DNA of 43,889 nt from Streptomyces sp. SBT349 (lineage in GTDB: Bacteria > Actinomycetota > Actinomycetes > Streptomycetales > Streptomycetaceae). The DNA lies in the NCBI RefSeq assembly GCF_001083795.1, contig NZ_LAVK01000019.1:1-43889 (forward strand), written 5' to 3'. This document shows, one piece after another, positions 33,378 through 42,002 of this stretch (positions within the stretch are counted from its first letter, which is position 1; each line of letters starts with the position of its first letter). Position numbers and translations under genes: made by a program. The notes beneath the pieces were generated by a model. It ran no database searches, was not told where the DNA came from, and saw only the letters and a program-made list of their open reading frames with translations.

Positions 33378-33407
33378 TTGAGGCGACACGACCCGTCTTG
33401 TTAGGGT
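33378..33407 (+). promoter_or_regulatory. Promoter of the ABC-F leader transcript
   Basis: TTGAGG (33378-33383), 18 nt, then TAGGGT (33402-33407) fits Streptomyces housekeeping promoters. The -10 ends 6 nt before the leader ATG, so the transcript could begin at the start codon and be leaderless. Confidence 0.6.
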
Positions 33408-33413
33408 GGGGGC

Positions 33414-33437
33414 ATGGCTTTCCTCTTCTTCGTCTGA
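33414..33437 (+). CDS. Seven-residue leader peptide of ABC-F gene
   Basis: ATG 33414 to TGA 33437 encodes MAFLFFV. Short hydrophobic leader ORFs upstream of ABC-F and Erm genes are known to stall ribosomes when the drug is present, changing the RNA fold downstream. Its start lies just behind the promoter and the stop is 67 nt before the ABC-F ATG, as in such attenuators. Function is inferred from position and sequence. Confidence 0.65.
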   Translation: MAFLFFV

Positions 33438-33497
33438 GTCCGGGCACGGCCGATGCCGCCGTTTCTGCTGCCCGTGGACCCTTCGTTTGCCCAGGGA
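33438..33497 (+). promoter_or_regulatory. Candidate attenuator between leader and ABC-F
   Basis: GTCCGGGCA (33438-33446) can pair with TGCCC-gt-GGAC (33469-33479). A second TGCCC (33488-33492), right next to the AGGGA ribosome-binding sequence, can pair with the same GGGCA. A small inner hairpin CGGC/GCCG lies at 33447-33458. The two pairings exclude each other, which fits ribosome-controlled switching. Confidence 0.5.
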
Positions 33498-33504
33498 ACG
33501 TCAT

Positions 33505-35157
33505 ATGCGCGACCGCGCCCCTACCACCCTGCCCAGCCTCGCCCCCACTGCCGTGGCACAGCTGTCCGTCAAGGACGTCACCATGTCCTACGGCACCCGG
33601 ACCGTCCTCGACCAGGTCTCCTTCACCGTCCGGCCGGGCGAGAAGGCCGCCGTCGTCGGTGAGAACGGTTCCGGCAAGTCCACCCTGTTGCGGCTGCTCG
33701 CCGCGGCCGAGACGCCGGACACCGGGGAGATCACCGTCCGCTTCCCCGGCGGCATCGGCCACCTCGCCCAGACCCTCGACCTCGACGCGGCCCGCACCGT
33801 GCAGGACGCCGTCGACCTCGCCCTGACCGAACTGCGGGACATGGAGCGAAGGCTCCGCGCGGCGGAGGGGTCCCTCGCGGACGCGTCGGACGAGCAGCTC
33901 GCCGCGTACGGCGATCTGCTGATCGCCTACGAGGAACGCGGCGGATACGAGGCGGACGCCCGCGTGGACGCCGCGATGCACGGTCTCGGGCTCGCCGGGA
34001 TCAGCCGTGACCGCCCGCTCGGCTCGCTCTCCGGCGGCGAGCAGTCGCGGCTCGCGCTCGCCTGCGTCCTGGCCGCCGCCCCCGAGCTGCTGCTCCTGGA
34101 CGAACCGACGAACCACCTCGACGCGGCGGCCGTGCACTGGCTGGAGGAGCACCTGCGCGCGCACCGCGGCACCGTCGTCGCGATCACCCACGACCGCGGC
34201 TTCCTGGAGCGCATCGCCACCACGATCCTGGAGGTCGACCGGGATGAGCGCGCCGTGCGCCGGTACGGCGACGGCTGGACCGGCTACCGCGCCGCGAAGG
34301 CCGCCGCCCGGCGCGGCGCGGAGCAGCGGTACGCGGACTGGCTCGACGAGGTGGCCCGCATGGAGGAGCTGATCGAGGCCGCGGGGAGGCGGCTCGCCAC
34401 CACCGGCCGCGACCCGAGGCAGGGGTTCGGAAAGCACCGCCGGTCCAGCGAGGCGAAGCTCGGCGGGCAGGTGCGCTCCGCCCGGGAGCGCCTGGCCCAG
34501 CTGCGGCGCGCCCCGGTGGCGAAGCCGCCGGCACCGCTCCGCTTCACGACGGTCCTGTCGGCGGCGGACGGCCCGGCCCGGGGCCCCCTCGCCGCGCTCG
34601 ACGAGGTACGGGTCGGCGAGCGGCTGCGTCTGGACGGACTCCTCGCGATCGCGCCCGGACAGCGGCTGCTGGTCACGGGCGAGAACGGCGCGGGCAAGAC
34701 GACGCTGCTGCGCGTCCTCGCGGGGGACCTGGAGCCGGACGCGGGCACGGCACGCCGCCCCGCCCGGATCGGCTACCTCGCGCAGGAACTGCCCGCGCAC
34801 TCCACGCGGCTCCCGCTGCTCGCCGCGTTCGCCGCCGGGCGGCCAGGGCTGCCGGACGAGTACGCCGAACAGCTCCTGGCCCTGGGCCTGTTCCGCGAGG
34901 AGGATCTGCACGTCCCGGTCGCCGCCCTGTCCGCGGGGCAGCAGCGGCGGCTCCAGATCGCGAACCTGGTGACCCGGCCCGCGGACCTCCTCGTCCTGGA
35001 CGAGCCGACCAACCACATCGCACTCGACCTGGTCGAGGACCTTCAGGCCGCGCTCGCGGCGTACCCGGGGGCGGTGGTCGCGGTCTCGCACGACCGCGGC
35101 TTCCGCGCACGCTTCGCCGGGGAGCGGCTGGAGCTGAGTGCCGGCCGCAGGCGCTGA
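33505..35157 (+). CDS. ABC-F family ribosomal-protection ATPase
   Basis: A 550-residue protein with two ATPase domains and no membrane segments. The first has the P-loop GENGSGKST, signature LSGGEQSRL and Walker B LLLLDEPTNHLD; the second has GENGAGKTT, LSAGQQRRL and LLVLDEPTNHIAL. The linker of about 80 residues (RRLATTGRDPRQGFGKHRRS) would reach into the ribosome. ABC-F resistance factors displace macrolide, lincosamide or pleuromutilin-type drugs. The drug-responsive leader peptide favours a resistance role over housekeeping EttA. ATG 33505 follows AGGGAA. Confidence 0.9.
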   Translation: MRDRAPTTLPSLAPTAVAQLSVKDVTMSYGTRTVLDQVSFTVRPGEKAAVVGENGSGKSTLLRLLAAAETPDTGEITVRFPGGIGHLAQTLDLDAARTVQDAVDLALTELRDMERRLRAAEGSLADASDEQLAAYGDLLIAYEERGGYEADARVDAAMHGLGLAGISRDRPLGSLSGGEQSRLALACVLAAAPELLLLDEPTNHLDAAAVHWLEEHLRAHRGTVVAITHDRGFLERIATTILEVDRDERAVRRYGDGWTGYRAAKAAARRGAEQRYADWLDEVARMEELIEAAGRRLATTGRDPRQGFGKHRRSSEAKLGGQVRSARERLAQLRRAPVAKPPAPLRFTTVLSAADGPARGPLAALDEVRVGERLRLDGLLAIAPGQRLLVTGENGAGKTTLLRVLAGDLEPDAGTARRPARIGYLAQELPAHSTRLPLLAAFAAGRPGLPDEYAEQLLALGLFREEDLHVPVAALSAGQQRRLQIANLVTRPADLLVLDEPTNHIALDLVEDLQAALAAYPGAVVAVSHDRGFRARFAGERLELSAGRRR

Positions 35158-35173
35158 CCCCGGACCTGCCCCA

Positions 35174-35206
35174 CATCCGCACGATCCGCACGACCGGCAC
35201 GATCCG
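35174..35206. repeat. 9-nt tandem repeat in the ABC-F/kinase gap
   Basis: Units ATCCGCACG, ATCCGCACG, ACCGGCACG and partial ATCCGC lie between the ABC-F stop and the kinase start. Non-coding; probably slippage-prone. Confidence 0.7.
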
Positions 35207-35223
35207 CTGAGAGCGATGGAGCC

Positions 35224-36177
35224 ATGACCACCACCTTCCTGACACCACGACAGCTCGCCGACCGCACCTCCGCCGCCGTCGAGGCGGCCGTCGCGGCCGG
35301 GCGCGAGCTCGGCCTGACCGTCACCGACCCCACGGTGCTCCACGACGTCTTCTCCGTCGTCGTCCATCTCGCGCCCTCGCCGGTCGTGGCCCGGATTCCC
35401 ACCGTCCTGCCCCAGTCCGAGGACCTGGCCGCCCTCGCGCGCCGCCAGCGGGATGAGCTGGACGTGACACGTTGGCTCGACGACCGGGGAATCCCCGTGA
35501 TCGCGCCCAGCCCGCTCGTGCCGCGGGAACCCGTGCAACGCGACGGGTTCTCGATGACGTTCTGGCCGTTCGTCGAGGAGGACCGGGACAGGGAACCCGA
35601 CTACGTGGCGAACGCCGAGAGCGTCGCCGACCTGCACGCGGCACTGCGCGCCTACCCGGGCCGCCTGGAGTTCCTGTCCGCGGCCGATCCGCGGTTCATC
35701 GCGGACAGCCTCGCCCGGCTCGACCGGCACCCCGCCCTGATCGGAGCCGCCGAGCTGGACCGCGCCCGCCGCGAATGGCGGATCCTGGAACCCCTCGTGC
35801 GCTCACGCGGGGCCTTCGAGGCCCGGTTCCCCGGCATCGACCTCCAGCCCATCCACGGCGACTCCCCGCCCGCGAACATCTTCTCCGGGGTGGACGGCGA
35901 CCTCTACGCCGACTTCGAACTGATCACGCTGGGGCCCGTCGAGTGGGACCTGGCCGCTCTCGGACCCGAGCTCACGGCCGCCTACGACCGCGGCGCACGG
36001 CGCAACGGCACGAGGCCGCTCGACGAGGAGGTCCTCGTCTTCGTCAACGCCCTGGGCATGCTGCGGGCCATCGCCGCCCTCGCGCTGGTCCCGCGGCTGC
36101 CCGCGCTGATGGAGTACCTCAAGCCCGCCGTGGACCAGTGGCAGACGACGCCCTTCGCCGGCGGCATGCACGGCTGA
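35224..36177 (+). CDS. APH-family phosphotransferase (aminoglycoside-kinase fold)
   Basis: A 317-residue kinase-like protein. The catalytic loop IHGDSPPANIF matches HGDxxxxN and the metal site is DFEL (residues about 235-239). The N-terminal nucleotide lobe is present (VVHLAPSPVVARIPT). It starts 66 nt after the ABC-F gene on the same strand with GGAG upstream, so it may be co-expressed as a second resistance or modification step. Family members also phosphorylate homoserine or sugars, so the substrate is open. Confidence 0.8.
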   Translation: MTTTFLTPRQLADRTSAAVEAAVAAGRELGLTVTDPTVLHDVFSVVVHLAPSPVVARIPTVLPQSEDLAALARRQRDELDVTRWLDDRGIPVIAPSPLVPREPVQRDGFSMTFWPFVEEDRDREPDYVANAESVADLHAALRAYPGRLEFLSAADPRFIADSLARLDRHPALIGAAELDRARREWRILEPLVRSRGAFEARFPGIDLQPIHGDSPPANIFSGVDGDLYADFELITLGPVEWDLAALGPELTAAYDRGARRNGTRPLDEEVLVFVNALGMLRAIAALALVPRLPALMEYLKPAVDQWQTTPFAGGMHG

Positions 36178-36247
36178 CAGGGACCGGCGGACAGCTGAGC
36201 ACGGCGGTCGGCGGCCCGTTGTCGGACCCGGGTTCTAGGCTGCCGCC

Positions 36248-36685
36248 ATGACGACACGGTGGAACCTGACGATCGACTGCGCGGAGCCGGGGCGGCTCGC
36301 CCGGTTCTGGGCGCTGGCCCTGGGCTATGTCGAGAAGCCGCCACCGGAGGGGTTCGCGAGCTGGGAGGACTGGTTCCGCCACGTCGAGCTGCCGGAGGAG
36401 GAGTGGGACGACGGCGCCTACCTCTCCGACCCCGAGGGGGCGGGCCCCGCCCTATCGCTCCTGAAAGTGCCGGAGCCGAAGGTCGCCAAGAACCGCGTGC
36501 ACCTGGACCTCCAGGTCGGCGGCGGTCGCCGGACGCCCTGGGAGGTGCGGTGGCCGCGCGTGCGGGAGGCGGTCACCCGCCTGACCGCCGCGGGCGCGAC
36601 CGTGGTCGAGGAGCACACGATGCAGGGCAGGCCGGACCATGTGGTGATGGCCGACCCCGAGGGGAACGAGTTCTGCCTCGTCTGA
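36248..36685 (+). CDS. VOC-family (glyoxalase-fold) protein
   Basis: A 145-residue protein with two beta-alpha-beta-beta-beta halves. It starts WNLTIDCAEPGRLARFWALA and ends GRPDHVVMADPEGNEFCLV, both typical of the family. Possible metal ligands are Asp/Glu near the start and Glu in NEFCLV. VOC proteins include antibiotic-binding or fosfomycin-type resistance proteins and dioxygenases; function here is unknown. It follows the kinase on the same strand. Confidence 0.8.
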   Translation: MTTRWNLTIDCAEPGRLARFWALALGYVEKPPPEGFASWEDWFRHVELPEEEWDDGAYLSDPEGAGPALSLLKVPEPKVAKNRVHLDLQVGGGRRTPWEVRWPRVREAVTRLTAAGATVVEEHTMQGRPDHVVMADPEGNEFCLV

Positions 36686-36730
36686 TCCCGGACCGGGCGG
36701 CCCACGCCGGTAACGCCGGGTCCCCTCGGG

Positions 36731-38062
36731 TCAGTCGCGTCGGCGGCGGAGGCGGGCCACCAGCCCGCATACGACCCCGACGGCCATCAGCAGCAGGCCG
36801 CGCAGCCAGACCCCGCCCTCGATCTGGGTGGCCAGCACCGCGCAGGACGCGACGCCGAGGACCGGCACCGCGCCGGGGACCCTGAAGTGGTGGACGGCGA
36901 CCCGGTCCCGGCGCAGCACCAGCACGGCCGCGTTGACCGCCGCGAAGACGATGAGGAGCAGCAGGACCTGCGTCGCGGCCAGGGTGGAGAGGTCGCCGGT
37001 GAGGGCCAGCCCCGTCGACAGACCCGTGGTGACGGCGATCGCCGCCCAGGGCGTGCGGCGGACCGGAAGGACCCGCGCCAGGAACGAGGGCAGGAGTCCG
37101 TCGCGCGCCATGCCGAAGGCCAGGCGCGAGGACATGATGCCGGTGAGCAGCGCGCCATTGGCCACGGCGACCAGGGCGATCGCGCTGAACAGCCGCTCGG
37201 GGACGCCGCCCGCCGCCCTGACGACCTCCAGCAGCGGGCCGCTCGACTCCACGAGCCGCTCGGTCGGCACGGACACGGTGGCGGCGACGCCGACCAGCAG
37301 GTACACCAGCCCGGCCGCGCCCAGCGCCGCGAACAGCGCCCGCGGATAGGAGCGGCGCGGATCGCGGGTCTCCTCCGCCAGGTTCGCCGAGGCCTCGAAG
37401 CCGAGGAACGCGTAGTAGGCGAGCACCGCCCCGCTCAGCACGGCTGCCGCCGGGCCCTTCTCGCCGGTGCCCAGCTCCGTCAGCGCGGTGAACTCCCCGT
37501 CCCCGCGCAGCACCACCCACGCGCCGAGTCCCACGATCAGGCCCAGGCCGCCGACCTCGATCAGCGTGGCCACGGCGTTGGCGCCCATCGACTCGCGGAT
37601 GCCCCGGGCGTTCAGCAGGGCCAGCGCGCCCAGGAAGAGCACGGTCACGGCGAGCACCGGCAGCTCCACGAACGCCGTCAGGTACTCGCCGCCGAACGCG
37701 CGGGTCAGCGCGGCGACCGACACCACCCCGGCCGCGAGCATGCAGAAGCCGACCACGAAGCCGGGGAACGGCCCGAAGGCGCGCTTCGTGTAGTGCGCGG
37801 CGCCCCCGGCGCGCGGGTACTTGGTCGCCAGCTCGGCGTAGGAGCCCGCCGTGAGCAGCGCGAGCACGAGCGCGACCAGCATGGGCACCCACACCGCACC
37901 CCCCGCCTCGCCCCCCACCTGCCCCACCAGGACGTAGACGCCCGCCCCCAGGACGTCGCCGAGGATGAAGAGGAACAGCAGCCGGGTGGTCAGCGCCTTC
38001 CGCAGCGGGCTCGCGCTCTCGCCCGCACCCGGGGCGCTGGTGGGTGTCTCGGCAGTGGTCAC
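36731..38062 (-). CDS. APC-family amino-acid permease
   Basis: A 443-residue integral membrane protein with about 12 helices. The first helix LLFLFILGDVLGAGVYVLVG contains the substrate-site glycines of APC transporters. EETRDPRRSYPRALFAALGA is a typical cytoplasmic loop. GTG 38062 is chosen because the frame upstream is not protein-like. Substrate not predictable. It is divergent from the structured intergenic segment. Confidence 0.87.
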   Translation of the reverse strand: MTTAETPTSAPGAGESASPLRKALTTRLLFLFILGDVLGAGVYVLVGQVGGEAGGAVWVPMLVALVLALLTAGSYAELATKYPRAGGAAHYTKRAFGPFPGFVVGFCMLAAGVVSVAALTRAFGGEYLTAFVELPVLAVTVLFLGALALLNARGIRESMGANAVATLIEVGGLGLIVGLGAWVVLRGDGEFTALTELGTGEKGPAAAVLSGAVLAYYAFLGFEASANLAEETRDPRRSYPRALFAALGAAGLVYLLVGVAATVSVPTERLVESSGPLLEVVRAAGGVPERLFSAIALVAVANGALLTGIMSSRLAFGMARDGLLPSFLARVLPVRRTPWAAIAVTTGLSTGLALTGDLSTLAATQVLLLLIVFAAVNAAVLVLRRDRVAVHHFRVPGAVPVLGVASCAVLATQIEGGVWLRGLLLMAVGVVCGLVARLRRRRD

Positions 38063-38181
38063 GGCACGCTTCTGCCCCGGCGGGCACGGAGTAGACGGCC
38101 CGCCACCAACCACTCGATGCACGCAGTGCGTTGGGGTTGTGCGGTGGCTGGGCACGGCGCGCGACGAGCGCTACAACTACC

Positions 38182-38255
38182 CCTGGGGGGCGTGCGCTCC
38201 CCCAGGCCCGCCCCGGCGGTCGCTGATTCACACCCACGACACCGCCGGGGCGGGC
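38182..38255. promoter_or_regulatory. Two strong adjacent hairpins in intergenic DNA
   Basis: CCTGGGGG (38182-38189) pairs with CCCCCAGG (38199-38206). Directly after, GCCCGCCCCGGCGGT (38206-38220) is perfectly complementary to 38241-38255 across a 20-nt loop. The 273-nt gap between the APC permease and the small ORF contains little else. The hairpins could form a leader, attenuator or small RNA for the downstream genes. Confidence 0.55.
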
Positions 38256-38335
38256 GGCCTGACGCCCTACCGGCGCGCCGAGGTGCGCCAGTACGGTCCC
38301 TGGTGTCGGAGGTCGGCGCGGCCGGGGAGGCGTTC

Positions 38336-38478
38336 ATGAGTGGCAAGCACGGTGACGGCAAGGGCGGCGAGGAAGGCGACCAGCAGCAGTCGCGCAAGGA
38401 GAGCGACGGCCAGTGGGAGGGCCCGGTCACGCCCCCGGCGCCCCCCCCGTCGCCGACCGGCCCCGCCGCTACGGCTGA
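38336..38478 (+). CDS. Small hydrophilic ORF, possibly frameshifted at a C8 tract
   Basis: ATG 38336 is preceded by GGGGAGG at ideal spacing. It reads MSGKHGDGKGGEEGDQQQ and then SRKESDGQWEGP, a polar, protein-like sequence. A run of eight C (38441-38448) follows. In the sequence as given the frame then runs on through the next gene; one extra C would end it at TGA 38476-38478 (47 residues). This suggests a sequencing indel or a decayed gene. Unknown function. Confidence 0.4.
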
Positions 38479-38555
38479 CCGGGCGGCCCGAGCGCGCTCC
38501 GCGCCCCCGCGTATGCTGCCGGTCCACGCATCCGCGATCACGAAGGAGCAGCCAC

Positions 38556-39503
38556 GTGAAGGTCGGCGTGATCGGGCTCGGGGACATCGCCCACAAGGCG
38601 TATCTGCCCGTGCTCACCACCCAGCCCGGTGTCGAGCCCCACCTGCACACCCGCACCCGCGCCACCCTGGACAGGACCGGGGACGCCCACCGGATCCCCG
38701 CCGACCGGCGCCACGACGACCTGGACTCCCTGATCGCGGCCCGCCCCGACGCGGCCTTCGTGCACGCCCCCACCCGGGACCACCCGGACATCGTGACCCG
38801 CCTGCTGACAGCGGGGATACCCACCTATGTCGACAAGCCGCTCGCCTACGGCCTCGACGAGGCCCGGCGGGTCGTCGAGCTCGCCGAGTCCCGCGGGGTG
38901 GGTCTCACCGTCGGCTTCAACCGCAGGTTCGCGCCCGCCTACGCGCACCTGGTCGAGCACCCGCGCGACCTGATCGTCATGCAGAAGCACCGCAAGGGCC
39001 TCCCGGAGGCCCCCCGGCGGATGGTGTTCGACGACTTCATCCACGTCGTGGACACGCTGCGGTTCCTCGTCCCCGGCGCCGTCGACCGCGTCACGGTCTC
39101 CGCCCGCGTCAGCGCCGGCCTGCTGCACCACGTGGTGCTCCAGCTCGCGGGCGACGGGTTCACCGCGGTCGGCGCGATGAACCACCGCTCCGGATCGGCC
39201 GAGGAGAGCGTGGAGGTCTCGGGGCAGGACGCCAAGCGCGAGGTCCGCAACCTCGCGGAGATCGTCGACCACCGCGGCCAGCCCAGCGTCCGCCGCCGCG
39301 GCGACTGGGTACCGGTGGCCCGTCAGCGCGGCATCGAGCAGGCGGCCGTGGCCTTCCTCGACGCCGTCCGCGCGGGGCGCACGCCGAGCGCGCTGGACGC
39401 GTTGAGCACCCATGAGCTGTGCGAACGGATCGTCATGGTCGCGATCGAGGACCACGGAGGGCAGCAGGGGACGGGCGGGGCGCCGGTCACTCCTCGGAGG
39501 TGA
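38556..39503 (+). CDS. Gfo/Idh/MocA-family oxidoreductase
   Basis: A 315-residue NAD(P)-binding oxidoreductase. The N-terminal Rossmann motif is VGVIGLGDIAHKAYLP and the family lysine is in YVDKPLAYGLDEA. FNRRFAPAYAHL and DFIHVVDTLRFL provide the catalytic region. AAGGAG lies 7 nt before GTG 38556. It converges with uppP and overlaps its end by 17 nt. Substrate unknown; a sugar or sugar-phosphate is likely by family. Confidence 0.85.
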   Translation: MKVGVIGLGDIAHKAYLPVLTTQPGVEPHLHTRTRATLDRTGDAHRIPADRRHDDLDSLIAARPDAAFVHAPTRDHPDIVTRLLTAGIPTYVDKPLAYGLDEARRVVELAESRGVGLTVGFNRRFAPAYAHLVEHPRDLIVMQKHRKGLPEAPRRMVFDDFIHVVDTLRFLVPGAVDRVTVSARVSAGLLHHVVLQLAGDGFTAVGAMNHRSGSAEESVEVSGQDAKREVRNLAEIVDHRGQPSVRRRGDWVPVARQRGIEQAAVAFLDAVRAGRTPSALDALSTHELCERIVMVAIEDHGGQQGTGGAPVTPRR

Positions 39504-40392
39504 TCTCGTCCCCGGTGCCGACGTCCTCGCCCGCGTGGGGCTCCACCGCGCCGAACCAGATCAGCACCAGCAGCGCCACGCCGACGACGATCCGGTACCA
39601 GACGAACGGCATGAACGTCCGGGTGGAGACCCACTTCATGAACCAGGCGATGACCGCGAAGCCGACGAGGAAGGAGACCACCGTCGCCAGGATCGTCGGA
39701 CCCCACGAGACGTGCGAGCCCTCCTCGCCGATGGAGGTCAGCTCGTACCCGCCCGAGGCCAGCACCGCGGGGATGGCGAGCAGGAACGAGTACCGCGCCG
39801 CCGCCTCCCGCGTGTAGCCGAGGAACAGGCCGCCGGTGATCGTGGCACCCGACCGCGAGACGCCGGGGACCAGCGCCATCGCCTGGCAGAACCCGAAGAT
39901 CAGGCCGTCTTTGACGGAGAGCTGCTCCAGCGTCTTGCGCGGCTTCACCGCCCGGTGTTTCCCGCCGGTCGCGTCCCGCAGCGCCAGCCGGTCGGCGACG
40001 CCGAGGATGATGCCCAGGACGATGAGGTTCACCGCGATCAGCCGCAGGTCGCGGAACGGCCCGTCGATGGCGTCCTGGAGCGTGAGCCCCAGCACCCCGA
40101 TGGGGATCGAGCCCACGATGACCAGCCAGCCCATCCGCGCGTCCGGATGCGAGCGGGCCGCCTTGTCCCGCAGCGAGCGGAACCACGCGCCGACGATCCG
40201 GGCGATGTCCTTGCGGAAGTAGATGATGATGGCGGTCTCGGTGCCGATCTGGGTGACCGCGGTGAACGCGGGGCCCGGGTCCTCCCAGTCGAACGCCACG
40301 GCGGTGAGCCGCAGATGCGCGCTGGAGGAGATCGGCAGGAACTCCGTCAGACCCTGGACAAGACCGAGAATCAGCGATTCGAACCAAGACAT
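39487..40392 (-). CDS. uppP: Undecaprenyl-diphosphatase (UppP/BacA)
   Basis: A 301-residue membrane phosphatase that recycles undecaprenyl diphosphate for cell-wall synthesis and can raise bacitracin tolerance. Conserved motifs are LGLVQGLTEFLPISSSAHL near the N-terminus and PGVSRSGATI in the middle. About eight membrane helices. The C-terminus ends in an acidic tail (GEDVGTGDEITSEE). Probably the housekeeping gene; its end overlaps the convergent oxidoreductase. Confidence 0.93.
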   Translation of the reverse strand: MSWFESLILGLVQGLTEFLPISSSAHLRLTAVAFDWEDPGPAFTAVTQIGTETAIIIYFRKDIARIVGAWFRSLRDKAARSHPDARMGWLVIVGSIPIGVLGLTLQDAIDGPFRDLRLIAVNLIVLGIILGVADRLALRDATGGKHRAVKPRKTLEQLSVKDGLIFGFCQAMALVPGVSRSGATITGGLFLGYTREAAARYSFLLAIPAVLASGGYELTSIGEEGSHVSWGPTILATVVSFLVGFAVIAWFMKWVSTRTFMPFVWYRIVVGVALLVLIWFGAVEPHAGEDVGTGDEITSEE

Positions 40393-40760
40393 GGACTCTG
40401 CGGCATCCCAGGGAGGAGTCGTCGTGAGAAGTGAGGGGGGTTGATCGGGATCACTCTAAGCCAGGCGAGCGAGTGCCTCGTACCGAGGGCACCCGAAAAT
40501 CGTTCGACAGCTTCCGGTTCCCGGCGCCATCATCGTCCCTGTGAACCGGCAGCTCTTCCTCGCAGCGCCGTCCGCAGCAGCGGACGCGCCGAAGGCTGCC
40601 CCCTTCCTCAGCGGCGCAGCCGACGGCGCCCGACGCTGACCCTTCCCGGAACGCTCCGCGGACCCCGCAGGGGGAGGGTCGGCGACAGACCCGGGGTCCG
40701 TGTCCCGGCCACGTGCCGGGATGCTGTCGCAGCTTCGAGGAAGACGCGAAAGAGGCAGTC
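40393..40760 (+). promoter_or_regulatory. Promoter and structured leader between uppP and EF-Tu
   Basis: This 368-nt gap holds the divergent promoters. On the EF-Tu side, CGGACCCC (40659-40666) and GGGTC (40676-40680) pair with the continuous GACCCGGGGTCCG (40688-40700). A second hairpin, TCCCGGC/GCCGGGA (40703-40721), follows. A bulged GTGCCTCG/CGAGGGCAC stem lies near 40473. No ORF is convincing. The hairpins may control the EF-Tu paralogue. Confidence 0.5.
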
Positions 40761-41936
40761 ATGCCCAAGCAGGCATACGCGCGCACCAAGCCCCATCTCA
40801 ACATCGGCACCATGGGTCACGTCGACCACGGCAAGACCACGCTGACCGCCGCCATCACCAAGGTCCTCGCCGACCGCGGCAGCGGCGCGTTCGTCCCGTT
40901 CGACCGCATCGACAAGGCTCCCGAGGAGGCGGCGCGCGGCATCACCATCACCATCTCGCACGTCGAGTACGAGACGGAGACCCGGCACTACGCCCACGTC
41001 GACATGCCCGGCCACGCCGACTACATCAAGAACATGGTGACCGGCGCGGCCCAGCTGGACGGCGCGATCCTCGTCGTCTCGGCCGTCGACGGCGTGATGC
41101 CGCAGACCGCCGAACACGTCCTGCTGGCCCGTCAGGTGGGCGTGGCCCACATCGTGGTGGCGCTCAACAAGGCGGACGCGGGCGACCCCGAGCTGACCGA
41201 CCTGGTCGAGCTGGAGGTCCGCGAACTGCTCACCGCGCACGGCTACCCGGGCGAGATCCTGCCCGTGGTCCGGGTCTCGGGACTCGGCGCCCTCGCGGGC
41301 GAGCCGCGCTGGACGGCGGCCGTCGAGGCGCTGCTCGACGCCGTGGACGCCTATGTCCCGGTGCCCGAGCGCTACCTGGACGCGCCGTTCCTGCTCCCGG
41401 TGGAGAACGTGCTGACCATCACCGGTCGCGGCACGGTCGTCACGGGAGCCGTCGAGCGCGGCACGGTGCGGCTCGGCGACCGCGTCGAGGTGCTGGGCGC
41501 GGACACGGAGACCGTGGTCACCGGCCTGGAGACGTTCGGCAAGCCGATGGAGGAGGCGCAGGCGGGCGACAACGTGGCCCTGCTGCTGCGGGGCGTGGCG
41601 CGCGACGCGGTCCGGCGGGGCCATGTCGTGGCCAGGCCGGGCAGCGTGGTGCCGCGCCGCGTCTTCACCGCGGAGGTCTACCTCCTGGGCACGGCGGAGG
41701 GCGGCCGGCGCACCGCCGTGGCGACCGGCTACCGGCCGCAGTTCTACATCAGGACCGCGGACGTGGTCGGCGACATCGCGCTGGGCGAGGCCGGGATCGC
41801 GCTGCCGGGCGAGACCGTGACCATGACGGTCGAGCTCGGGCACGCGGTGCCGCTGGAGCCGGGGCTCGGCTTCGCCATCCGCGAGGGCGGGCGCACCGTC
41901 GGCGCCGGCACCGTCACCGCGGTCGCCGAGGACTGA
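40761..41936 (+). CDS. tuf3: Elongation factor Tu paralogue (tuf3-like)
   Basis: A 391-residue translation GTPase with all EF-Tu domains. G1 is [10 protein letters not shown]3 is DMPGHADY and G4 is NKAD. It differs from housekeeping EF-Tu at normally fixed sites: DCPGH reads DMPGH, and the SAL motif reads SGL ([10 protein letters not shown]). The end [13 protein letters not shown] is intact. Such divergent third EF-Tu genes occur in some Streptomyces and are thought to work under stress or with EF-Tu-directed antibiotics. It is isolated from rps/rpl genes, as expected for a paralogue. AGAGG precedes ATG 40761. Confidence 0.9.
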   Translation: MPKQAYARTKPHLNIGTMGHVDHGKTTLTAAITKVLADRGSGAFVPFDRIDKAPEEAARGITITISHVEYETETRHYAHVDMPGHADYIKNMVTGAAQLDGAILVVSAVDGVMPQTAEHVLLARQVGVAHIVVALNKADAGDPELTDLVELEVRELLTAHGYPGEILPVVRVSGLGALAGEPRWTAAVEALLDAVDAYVPVPERYLDAPFLLPVENVLTITGRGTVVTGAVERGTVRLGDRVEVLGADTETVVTGLETFGKPMEEAQAGDNVALLLRGVARDAVRRGHVVARPGSVVPRRVFTAEVYLLGTAEGGRRTAVATGYRPQFYIRTADVVGDIALGEAGIALPGETVTMTVELGHAVPLEPGLGFAIREGGRTVGAGTVTAVAED

Positions 41937-41947
41937 GCCCCCCGCCG

Positions 41948-41976
41948 CCCGGCCCGCGCACCCCGCGCGGGCCGGG
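41948..41976 (+). terminator. Hairpin terminator after EF-Tu paralogue
   Basis: Twelve-bp perfect arms, CCCGGCCCGCGC and its complement, with a 5-nt loop, 11 nt past the stop. Confidence 0.85.
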
Positions 41977-42002
41977 CCGGCGCCCGGGGACACAATGGAA
42001 CG

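Noticed and set aside
36887..39415. 842-residue plus-strand ORF.
   Set aside because: It runs antisense to the APC permease and out of frame through the Gfo/Idh gene; only the segment from 38336 has a start signal and protein-like composition.
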